From assembly GCA_014526335.1 (NCBI GenBank), contig JACTAT010000368.1, positions 830,139-894,138 of the forward strand: 64,000 nt of DNA, given 5' to 3'. Each line of letters begins with the position of its first letter. Positions within the stretch are counted from its first letter, which is position 1. The position numbers and the translations under genes are program-made. The stretch comes from Chrysaora quinquecirrha (Eukaryota; Cnidaria; Scyphozoa; Semaeostomeae; Pelagiidae). Below the pieces are notes generated by a model. It had not been told where the DNA came from. It did not search any database and was given only the letters and a program-made list of their open reading frames with translations. Shown here piece by piece: positions 10,587 to 19,630 of the stretch.

Positions 10587-10620
10587 TTTTATGGACAAAA
10601 GTTATGTTATAGGTGATTAT

Positions 10621-10690
10621 TTAATTGTCCAGTGTTACTTCTGGTGACCTTAATGTGTTCCTTGCCTCCTAAAACCTATGGAAAAAGCCA
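10621..10690. repeat. Extra partial copy of an internal TIR segment
   Basis: About 60-70 bases here (GTCCAGTGTTACTTCTG, then TTCCTTGCCTCCTAAAACCTA) repeat, in the same orientation, the segment at about 10806-10860 inside the right TIR. The left end has no such second copy next to its inner boundary. This is a one-sided duplication. Confidence 0.75.
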
Positions 10691-11247
10691 AAATTGCGCT
10701 GATTGATATAGACGTACAGCATACATGGTATTTAGCCTTCCCGGTCATTCGATTGATGCAGCACCACCACTGTTTGACGCCATGCTGGATTTTCATGCTA
10801 TTTATTGGTCCAGTGTTACATCTGATGGCCTTAATTTGTTCCTTGCCCCCTAAAACCTAGGTATAGACACCAAGAGCAACATTATTAAGCTGATAGTTTC
10901 ACACTTATGGCCATTTCCAGATTTCAGCGGACCAAGGTCACGTGACAAAATGTGAATATCATCAAAATAAATAAAATTATATATCATTCGAAAGCTCTTT
11001 TGGTGTAGATTCCATAACTGAAATCTAAATTGAAATACCCTAACTAAGTGAAAAGTTATAAACAATTAGGCCCAAATTCCTAATGTAAAAAGACGTCATC
11101 AGCGCCATCTTGAAAAAAACACTTTTCTAGTGGTCAAATTTCAGTAAACTTTTAGTATGTTAAAAAGTACCTCATTTCCTAACAGAATCGATTGAAAAAC
11201 CTTTTGTAGCAATTTTTTGGGGGTCAAAATGTATTTTTCCCTGACTA
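10689..11247 (-). repeat. Right TIR of the FEN/PIN-CXC element
   Basis: Inverted partner of 4992-5553. The same 71-codon chance frame starting MFITFHLVRV reads on the minus strand here and on the plus strand in the left copy, showing how well the two ends are preserved. It is not a gene. Confidence 0.85.
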
Positions 11248-11251
11248 CATC

Positions 11252-11309
11252 TATATGCCTATATGCCTATATGCCTATATGCCTATATGCCTACCTATAT
11301 GCCTATTAC
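11252..11309. repeat. TATATGCC short tandem repeat
   Basis: About six copies of a 9-10-base unit reading CTATATGCC immediately outside the right end of the TIR element. It could be pre-existing or slippage at the insertion edge. Confidence 0.8.
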
Positions 11310-11691
11310 AACGAACACCCTCTTAATATGTCCTTCGGACATAAAAATTATGGAAACAAATACTGAATCAGAAATTTCCTTAGCTGTTCTATTTTTATTG
11401 CATTTCCATCGCGTGCTGTGTTGTCATCCAATCACTTCCAATCATCCAATTGTTGTCATCCAATCACTTGGTGATGGCGGCGTGCGGAGCGGATATGTGA
11501 ACGTTGAGCTGCGGCTGAAATGGGAGTTTTTATTCTATTTTGTTAGTACGAATGATTAATGCAAACTGTGGAACATGACCATAGGATCATCGTTTAATTG
11601 GGTATAGTTGTTTTTTGGAGTAGTCAATTGGAATTCGTCGAAATTATTGTGAATATCTTTTTTACCAAACGTGTGGGACGAGTAGGCCATC
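11310..11691. other. Probable 5' region of the LINE
   Basis: Sequence upstream of LINE ORF1 containing tandem-like phrases around CATCCAATCACTT (11425-11470). It may be the element's 5' untranslated region. No gene seen. Confidence 0.4.
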
Positions 11692-12417
11692 ATGACCATA
11701 CCAAAATATCAAGAATATTTTGATACCAGATTCGCCGAGCTGAAGAAAACAATGGCAACGAAAGATTGCATACAAAATTTGCACGATACAATTATGAAGC
11801 AAAACGAGAAGATTGATGTCCTTGAATCAAGGATAGCGATTATGGAAAGTTATATTTCACAATTAGAGAAAGGAGTCGACGACCAAGAACAGTATAATAG
11901 ACGCTTGTGCCTACGCATCGATGGTATAGCATCGGAGGAAAATGAAACAGGTGAGAAATGTCTCCAGAAGGTAAAAACAGTCTTTAAAGAATTAAAAGTA
12001 AGCGTGCCAGATAACGTAGTTGACAGAGCACACCGAATTGGACGGCCAAGAGTTGTGAAAGGTAAAATGATCCACACGATGATCGTCAGATTCACCACTT
12101 GGCGGCACAGGTAAGCCGTTTATCGCGCCAGAAAGAGCTCTCCGAAGTATAAGGTAAGATTAGATCTGACAAAGAAAAGACTAGACACTGTCATAAAAAC
12201 GTCGAAAGTTCTAGAAGAAAAGCACCTTGGGTTTGCCTTTGCAGACATAAATTGTAGATTGTGTGCCAAAATAGGAGATAGATTCCACTACTTCGATGGG
12301 GAGAAGGGTCTCATGGAAATTCTTGCAGATCTGAATCTAAATGGTGAAGCCAATGCAGAAAGTGATGTTGAAGGATCAGTTGTGGCAGGAGAAGAAACTC
12401 AAACAGAGGAAGAGTAG
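11692..12417 (+). pseudogene. LINE ORF1-type nucleic-acid chaperone, one in-frame stop
   Basis: The frame starts MTIPKYQEYF and is open to a TAA at 12112-12114, then continues in the same frame to TAG at 12415-12417, about 241 codons. Residues ~20-60 form a coiled coil (heptad pattern KKTMATK to ISQLEKGV). They are followed by QYNRRLCLRIDGI and VDRAHRIGRPR, the conserved wording of the RNA-binding domain of ORF1 proteins in L1/L2/CR1-like elements. The acidic tail ends EEE. These proteins coat LINE RNA as coiled-coil multimers. The single stop after WRHR suggests recent inactivation. Confidence 0.8.
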
Positions 12418-12895
12418 AGAGTTCAGTTAGACAGGGCATAGTCCCTGAGACCTGTTGTTGTTTTGCTATTCTTTAACGGGGCTGGAGTCTGTCTGCATTT
12501 TTAACCCATTGGGGCGACATTAGTAACATCTCTTTTCATATGCAAATATTGAACTGCGAATACTAGTTTCAAGTCAACGTTTTTCAAAGCAAACAAACAA
12601 TGCCAGAACGTTTTTTTTCTTTATTTAGGAAATTTCAAATTATAAAATTCCAAAACATGCAACACTGCTCCCTACACCATGCCAACAGCTGTTAACAAAT
12701 CCCAAATGATTGGAAATTTTGTTCCAACCTTTGTGTACTCACTTTTTTCTATTGTCAGCCTCACTTGTGGTTATTGTAAGCTTCTTTTTACTTTTTGCTG
12801 CTTTCGTTTGGTATATTGTGTGTTATGTTACCTAGGATGTGGCAATGGTGGTTGCATTGTGGCTTGCGGACTAGAGCCAGCGAGAGAATTTCCCT
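12418..12895 (+). other. LINE inter-ORF spacer
   Basis: Between ORF1 and the ORF2 frame. No recognisable coding motif. Pyrimidine-rich near 12720-12800. Confidence 0.4.
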
Positions 12896-13737
12896 ATGAC
12901 GATGCCGGTTGAAATCAATCAGTGGCGGGCAACAATAGGGTGTTTCCGTGTATCTATTCAAAGATCGTGTCCCCTGAGTAAAACTGTCAGGCCTTTTTCA
13001 ATTCTCTTCCAAGTCTTTAAGCTTTACTGGTATTGCTGTTGCTTTATTGCAATCTCAATCCCCGTTCTACCCCTAGCGCTGACAAAAGAATTGTTTGCAG
13101 TGCACTCTGTGCCAACGCGGTTTTCCTTCTTTCCTTTGTTCGTCTACTTGCATCAGTTTGCAAAGATAGCAATTTATACCACTGTAGAAATCATGAAGCG
13201 AATTCCAAGTGGTATCATTTGTTTTGTTCGTCACAAGCGGTCCGTTATCAAGCGCTTTCTTTTCCTGTACGCGTATTTTTACATTGGGTGCATAACGTGC
13301 TATACACTTCATACGAAATGGTTAGTCCTTAGGAGGATTCTGCAAAGTGGTGATGTAGAAACAAACCCAGGCCCTGAAACACTTAATTTTTGCACTTGGA
13401 ATTTAAATAGTATTGCTGCGCATTATTTCTCACGAGTCTCCCTTATAGAGGCTTATAATTCGGTGTGTAATTATGATCTTATTGGCATTGTTGAAACCCA
13501 CCTTGACAACACATCCAATGAAGATAGACTAGCTTTAGACGGCTATACGTTTTTAAAAAGTAACCATCCACACAACGTGAAAAGGGGTGGCGTTGGGCTA
13601 TATGTCAAAGACTCTCTTCCTTCAAAAAATCGATTTGACTTAGCGACTCTGTCTGAATGCGTTGTGTGCGAGATTCAGTTGAATAGGAAAAAGTATTTCT
13701 TTGTCACAATCTATAGAAGTCAAGTCAGGACCAAAAT
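12896..13737 (+). pseudogene. LINE ORF2 N-terminus: 2A motif plus APE endonuclease start, truncated
   Basis: The frame from MTMPVEINQW carries a hydrophobic leader of ~150 residues, then GDVETNPGP at residues ~152-160 (13349-13375), the canonical 2A ribosome-skipping motif. Skipping would occur between the last Gly and Pro. Immediately after begins an APE-type endonuclease: FCTWNLNSI (metal-binding Asn), LIGIVETHLD (catalytic Glu) and GGVGLYV, ending with the VTIYRS block. The frame is cut at ~13737 by the TIR element that follows; reverse transcriptase is absent. 2A motifs at the ORF2 N-terminus are known in APE-type LINEs of sea urchins and other invertebrates. The upstream hydrophobic leader is odd and I cannot assign it a function. 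Confidence 0.85.
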
Positions 13738-14374
13738 TAGACAGGAAATTACTGTAACCATCTAGCAAACTGGGTAACCGAAAATTACATTGTTGCTATT
13801 ACTTAACTATACTATTGCGGATATTTTGGCACTTGGGACATTTTTTGGTAATTACCGGATGTCACGTGATCGATGACGTATGTAGTTGCCGGTCAGTAAA
13901 AAATCAATGTCAAGATATTTTAAATTTCAGTATACCATATGAATGAGCATCGAAAATGGAGCAGAATATTATAATGCATGCCTTGCATTTGAGTAACGGA
14001 TACAAAGTTATGGACAGTTCAATATGTGCTCCTCCGCAGAGGCTCGAGTCTTTTTAGCTTTGAAAGTTTATTCTGTAATCTGTCTGAAGCAAAACTACTG
14101 TCTTAAAAACTTTTTTGAGGTATCACGGATGTACAAGAGGGGCGAAACTTTCAGAAAAACTTAGATTCATTGTGAAAGTTGTCAATCAAACGTTCTTCTT
14201 ACCTACTGAACAAGAAGGAAAACTTGCAACTTTGAGTTCATGCGCTTTTCCGATGATACTTAGGTAATGCACTGTATGCCTGCCCAATTTCAACTTCTTA
14301 CCATTATTGTTGCCATTAAAGGTACATAAATGGTAAAAATGTGTGAGAAAAACTTAGATTCATGGTTGTGAGAA
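13738..14374 (+). repeat. Left arm of the 2.45-kb element
   Basis: Reverse complement of 15550-16187. It contains GGTTACCGAAAA-type sequence near the tip, GATCACGTGACATCCGG-like sequence (13862-13880 region, inverted in the partner) and two internal related blocks built around GAAAAACTTAGATTCAT (near 14155 and 14345). Confidence 0.85.
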
Positions 14375-15549
14375 GTCAATCAAAAGTTCTTATCCCTTGA
14401 GCAAGCCGAAACTTTGGGAGACTGCATCGAATGTGCGTTTATGTGTTGCCTTTAGATTCTTTTTGTGCTCTATGTCTATCGTTTGTACTGTATGATTCTT
14501 TATGTACTTTACTTGCAACCATAATCTATTGTCGGTATTTTCTCGGCAAACATACTGTATATCATGCGTCTAGAACTTGTAGCTCAATCCTGTTTTATAT
14601 CAAGCGCGGTATAAAACAACTAGTTGCGCAAGTCTCCACTGCAGCTGCGCTTCCAGAATCATTTTAAGGTGCAAAATATTTGCTGTTAAATCTTCGAAAT
14701 TTTCTTAATCGCCATTGCGAGATCTTTTGCAAAGAAGAATAGCAGAATGAATGTGAATTGTTAGGAAACGCACTGCTGTCAAAAAGTTACGTTCATGGAT
14801 AATTTTCTTTCGTTGCTTCATTGGAAGCGTCATTGGCACCTTCTGCTCGTTTCTTTTATTGTGTCCCTTTCCTTGTAGTTCTATTTTCACTATTGCCATT
14901 TTTTTTCCATACCAAATGCAGCAAAGGCATCCTGAAATTGATTAAAGGCCGTGTCCCACTTCCTCAACATGGTAGCTAATGATGCGTGTGCTTGAACTAT
15001 TTAATCGGGTGATGCCAATGGACCTCTTTGGACCCTGATAATAGAGACATGGTGACGATCAAACAGCGTAGTCGGAAAACATGATGACTTTCCCGTTCAA
15101 TAATGACATATATGGAAACAATTCGCCCCAATAAAGCTTCTACAGAAAACCACATACCCGAAGGTGAGGACCAAGCGTAGCGTAGCAGGGCGAATCGTGG
15201 AGCAGATACCTACCAATTTCAACGTTGATGTTCTTCTTTGGAGTACTATATTGTGCATATTTTGAATCAGATGAGGTATATTGAACAGGCGAACAGCAAT
15301 CGCCATCTCCTCTATCTTATAAAAAATCGAACTTCTTACTTCACGAACAACTTTTTATCTTCATAGTGAAACATTAAAAGCCCATTTTTAAGTTTAGCAA
15401 GTTAAGCGCCGCTTAATTGACTTTACTTTCAGCTTTTCCGATGTTGCTGTTATGAACTCTAACTGATTCTTTGCCGACTCGCTTTGTAAGCGTTGTTACT
15501 TACGATGATTGTATAGGGTTTCTAGCGGACTTAGGATGTCTTTGAATCT
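14375..15549. other. Unique centre of the 2.45-kb element
   Basis: No recognisable protein. The longest frames are 78 codons on the plus strand (14431-14667) and 64 and 69 codons on the minus strand (14705-14899, 15097-15306). The two minus-strand frames both begin MAI-V, which may be chance. No splice pattern linking them to a larger protein was evident. Confidence 0.5.
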
Positions 15550-16187
15550 TTCTCACAACCATGAATCTAAGTTTTTCTCACACATTTTTACCATTTATGT
15601 ACCTTTAATGGCAATAATAATGGTAAGACGTTGAAATTGGGCAGGCATACAGTGCATTACCTAAGTATCATCGGAAAAGCGCATGAACTCAAAGTTGCAA
15701 GTTTTCCTTCTTGTTCAGTAGGTAAGAAGAACGTTTGATTGACAACTTTCACAATGAATCTAAGTTTTTCTGAAAGTTTCGCCCCTCTTGTACATCCGTG
15801 ATACCTCAACAATGTTTTTGAGACAGTAGTTTTGCTTCAGACAGATTACAGAATAAACTTTCAAAGCTAAAAAGACTCGAGCCTCTGCGGAGGAGCACAT
15901 TTTGAATTGTCCATAACTTTGTATCCGTTACTCAAATGCAAGGCATATGCTATAATATTTTGCTCCATTTTCGATGCTCTTTCATATGGTATACTGAAAT
16001 TAAAAATATCTGGACATTGATTTTTTACTGACCGGCAACTACATACGTCATCGATCACGTGACATCCGGTAATTACCAAAAAATGTCCCAAGTGCCAAAA
16101 TGTCTGCAATAGTATAGTTAAGTAATAGCAACAATAGAATTTTCGGTTACCCAGTTTGCTAGATGGTTACAGTAATTTCCCTGTCTA
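15550..16187 (-). repeat. Right arm of the 2.45-kb element
   Basis: Inverted partner of 13738-14374. A few substitutions and one-base indels separate the arms, for example in the poly-A/T tracts. Confidence 0.85.
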
Positions 16188-17025
16188 CAAGACTAAGAAT
16201 TGATTTTCCTTTTTTAAAGTACACAATTTAGGTGCAAACCGTTGACTTAAGTTCAACATTCAATTCAATTCAATTCAGTTGTCTACTTTCGGGTTCATAA
16301 GGATTCATAAGCTGTATCACAAGTGAATCAATATGTTTTATTCCGTAAAAAGATAGGAATATGGTATCACACATTATCGACATGTTCAAGACGAACATAT
16401 TCCTCTTAATTAACTCTGAGAATCATTTTTCATTAATTGAAAATAACATTGCCATCTTTAGAATAAAAATTCAAACACTAGTTCCCAGACCCCTATGGTA
16501 ACTCTGTTCTTTGGCTGCATTATACCGTGTATGGAGATCTTATTTTATTTACGCATATATACAATAAAGTATTACAGAGATTTTTTCAACATATGAAACT
16601 ACAAATATGCCATTAAATCTTCGTCTGCTATAGCAGATGCCTTACTTCACGTCGACATTTCCATTTACCCCCCTATCTCTGAATTGTGACGTCATTATAT
16701 ATACCTAATGATCATATAGAGCAAAATTATTGTCATATTCGAATCCTCTGCTCAAAAATACCACTAGATGCAATGTTTCAACCACATCTGATGAAAAATA
16801 CGATTTTCAGCTTTCAGACAATGCCTGCCAGAATTTGTTGGAACACCCATCATATTTCTAGAATTGTTTGTAACTCTTTATAGAATGTATTCAAAATTTT
16901 TTATAAATTGTCCGTTAATTCATATTTTTCCTGTAAATAATCGAATTAGACTAGTTGCATTTGTAGCTAAAAGTAATTTCGATTTAAAATAAAAGGCACA
17001 CACACACACAAAGAAACATAACCAA
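16188..17025. other. Intergenic with a partial MITE copy
   Basis: AT-rich and without a gene. Positions 16821-16862 repeat the first 42 bases of the palindromic repeat at 2269-2562 (CAATGCCTGCCAGAATTTG onward), but the inverted partner end is absent, so it is a truncated copy. A short CA run lies at 16999-17011. Confidence 0.6.
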
Positions 17026-17422
17026 TATATTTAAGCCAAAATTGCGATGAACAGCGGAATCATTTTCGGGCATACTTAAAAGCTTTTTTCGTCTGACACT
17101 CCTCAGAGTATGAACGTCAGAAACAGACCGAAACAATAAACTAAGGCGGAATTTATACCCAGATGCGGCTCGAAATGCACCAATCAGAAAGAACGAAAAG
17201 CTGAATTGGCATTGTGTTTTAAACACCAATCAGCTGGTCGGATACAGCGGGAAGACCAATAGAATTATTTGAAGAGTTTCAGTCTATTGTTTCGGTCTGT
17301 TTCTGACGTTCATACTCTGAGGAGTGTCAGACGAAAAAAGCTTTTAAGTATGCCCGAAAATGATTCCGCTGTTCATCGCAATTTCGAAATTTTGTGCATC
17401 TCAAAGACTATATTTAAGCCAA
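17026..17422. mobile_element. Foldback repeat with 14-bp target duplication
   Basis: Arms at about 17038-17141 and 17281-17388 are near-perfect reverse complements (TTTCGGTCTGTTTCTGACG and GTATGCCCGAAAATGATTCC are landmarks). Direct copies of TATATTTAAGCCAA lie at 17026-17039 and 17409-17422, consistent with a 14-bp target-site duplication around a ~369-bp insert. A diverged single arm recurs at about 60005-60095. Chance frames such as RSVSDVHTLRSVRRKK read outward from both arms. The superfamily is unknown; a duplication this long is unusual for cut-and-paste elements. Confidence 0.65.
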
Positions 17423-18507
17423 GGGGCAAATCACTCCAGCTAAATCTCGTAAACGTTTGCTTAAAGACCTATTGTTTTCACTGAAATCCCGTTTTAGTGA
17501 CAAAATGATGGGGACAGTAATTGTATCTGGTTGTTGTTTCAAACTTATTTATTTATGTACTTCGAATGTTTCTGTATGTGGTGTTGGAATTTTGTTCGCA
17601 CATCAGAAACTTCGCAAATCGCAAAATCCAAAAATTTTCGGAAAAAAGAATTGCAGACAATGCGGTGCACATGATGTGTAAAACAACAGGAGGGAAGGAA
17701 ATGGGCGTAAGCCTCACACAAATTTCTTTGGCGCTATGAATTCCGTTACATGAGCGACTTTTCATTGTTTTGCAAGGAACCTGCATTTTCAGGACCCGCA
17801 GACCTGCATTTTTCAGTTGCCATATGTGGTATGCTTTAAGCATCAAGCGTCATGACCATAAGCTGTGCCCCAAGCTGTACAATTGAGTTGAAACTTTGAG
17901 GTAAAAAAGGCGCAAAACAGCAAACAATTCGAAATTGAAATTTTTCTTAAGTGAATATAAAGTACTACCATTTTCCAGATTTGTGCCTGTTTGAATATCG
18001 GCTGGAAGCGAGATGAAACCTCTAAAGAATGGTTAAAAAGAGGTGACTATCTGGATGTTGTTTGGCACCATGTCCAGATAAGAGAAAAATCAGATGCATG
18101 TGAAAAGAATATTGAAGTTAAGCAATACTAGTTTCATTCTATTTTATATTCAATTTTTTGTATTGTGTGTTGAAGTTCTTGTTTAAAATCTTCATTTAAT
18201 CTTTAATCTTGTTAACATTAACAAGCACCTATAGTACTTTAGAAAGAACCTTTTTACTCATGAATACTTTCCTACTGATTAAAGTCTTTTATTAATAGAA
18301 CTTGATGCATAATAATGCTGGGGTAATGCTGAAGTTATTTTTAAAATTAATTTTAATGATATGTATGTAAATTATTTATATTTCGCCTATTTCACTTAGG
18401 CTATATGACTTATTTATTGTTTTGTCTTAACATAAAACTGACCAACTTAAGAAAATTGTAAAAGTTAACAGAAGGTGCTTAGGTGTCGTGGTCTTATCCA
18501 GCTAGCT
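17423..18507. other. Intergenic, nothing recognised
   Basis: AT-rich sequence up to the BEL/Pao insertion. AATGCAGGTC-related phrases seen near 1100-1550 recur, inverted, at about 17780-17815 (CCTGCATTTTCAGG, GACCTGCATTTTTC). No gene is supported. Confidence 0.4.
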
Positions 18508-18511
18508 TGTC

Positions 18512-19617
18512 TGTCGGGAATCTACGGGGCTGACACCTTGACCGATAACCTAAAAAAGAGGACTGTAACAAAAGAAACAAGAAAAAAGGTCTATCCTAAG
18601 CGCGAGGTCAAAAAACTCCCTACGCAAACCCTAAGCCTCGCAAGAGAAAAGACAAGAAAGATCTTCGCCAATTTGTGAAGCAAAGGCTCACCAATAATAT
18701 CTCAACACAAACACAACACGATTAAACAAATTTAAACTACTTTAAAATACGTAAGAATACCACAATACAGTTTCTAGGCAACCTAGCGGACCAATAACCT
18801 TAAGGGTTTACGCCTAGTAAAACGGAGGGTACCTACAGGTTACAAGAAAAGTTTTCTAACCTGAGAAAACAGCGACTTAAGGAACACTAGTAACCTTGAC
18901 TTAGGAACCGAGAGACCAAACAAGCTAAACTTGCTTACTTACTTACTTAATGACTAAAGATACAATATTTCTTTCATACAGATAATTCAAGTATGCGCAA
19001 TAACATTTAGGTCTAAGATCGACAATATTTCAATACAAATTTAACTACAAATATATAAGAATTGAAAGAATAATTCGAATAAACCAATGAATGAATACTA
19101 GTCGCTTATCCTACCAAGATACCAATCGTATCTTCGTGTACTAAATATCCTGTGCGCTTCTTATTGAACAACAATATGGTACTCACGACCACAGAGTTCT
19201 CTATCTTTACTTGAATTTCTTTACTCTAATCTTTAGTCTTTGCTCTACTCGCGATCAGAGGCCTCTGGAGAACAATAGGCGACGGTGCACTTATATAGCC
19301 TAGTAAAGGGGAATCGCCTATTGCTCTCATGCGCAACTACATACGCTACTAATATAAAAACAATACTCTAATTACATTCCCCTATGCTACCTATTAAGTC
19401 CATTTCAACACTACTGAGATACGTGCAAGATTTCTAAACGTTGTACATGACTTCTAGTATCAACTGTTCAGAACTGTCCATGGTTTTTTAAGCCAGATTC
19501 GTGCTTTGATGGTGATTCCTTCTTGTATCCTCCGTCTTGAAGTGTCCCATAAAGAAATGGCCTAACTCCTTCCTCCATATTCTCCATATTCACAAATTAA
19601 AATATTAATTCAGCACA
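18512..19617 (-). repeat. 3' LTR of the BEL/Pao element
   Basis: Downstream LTR in the sense of the minus-strand element. The few differences from the other copy include A/G changes near 18936 and 19484 and in the AATTAAAAT/AATTGAAAT stretch near the end. Confidence 0.95.
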
Positions 19618-19630
19618 CACTCCCCTCTTC
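19618..19630 (-). other. Polypurine tract candidate
   Basis: Read on the minus strand, GAAGAGGGGAGTG directly abuts the 3' LTR, the expected place for the plus-strand primer of reverse transcription. Confidence 0.7.

Larger units (their letters stand above)
4992..11247 (+). mobile_element. 6.26-kb TIR element encoding a FEN/PIN-like nuclease plus CXC protein
   Basis: Two ~560-bp segments, 4992-5553 and 10689-11247, are inverted copies of each other with scattered substitutions. The outer ends read TAGTCA (left) and TGACTA (right). Between them lies a single coding unit in one frame (6192-10586), interrupted only by a TAG at 8667-8669, preceded by a probable spliced leader. The layout, with long inverted ends, one central gene and repeat-rich surroundings, is that of a DNA transposon. 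The protein has no DDE transposase signature that I can see; its identifiable domains are zinc-binding pairs, a FEN/PIN-like nuclease and a CXC Cys cluster. A target duplication was not found, so the exact ends are uncertain by several bases. The alternative is a host gene caught between an inverted duplication. Confidence 0.7.
13738..16187. mobile_element. 2.45-kb element with ~637-bp terminal inverted repeats
   Basis: The left end TAGACAGGAAATTACTG and right end CAGTAATTTCCCTGTCTA mirror each other. The inverted arms extend 13738-14374 and 15550-16187 with few differences. If the terminal TA on each side is the target duplication, the element proper is 13740-16185. It sits inside LINE ORF2, dating it after the LINE. 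A fragment of the same terminus occurs at 52340-52388. The ~1.17-kb centre has only short frames and no recognisable transposase, so it is probably non-autonomous. Confidence 0.85.

Noticed and set aside
16984..17484. Paired frames containing RSVSDVHTLRSVRRKK
   Set aside because: Mirror translation of the foldback arms; no gene structure around them.
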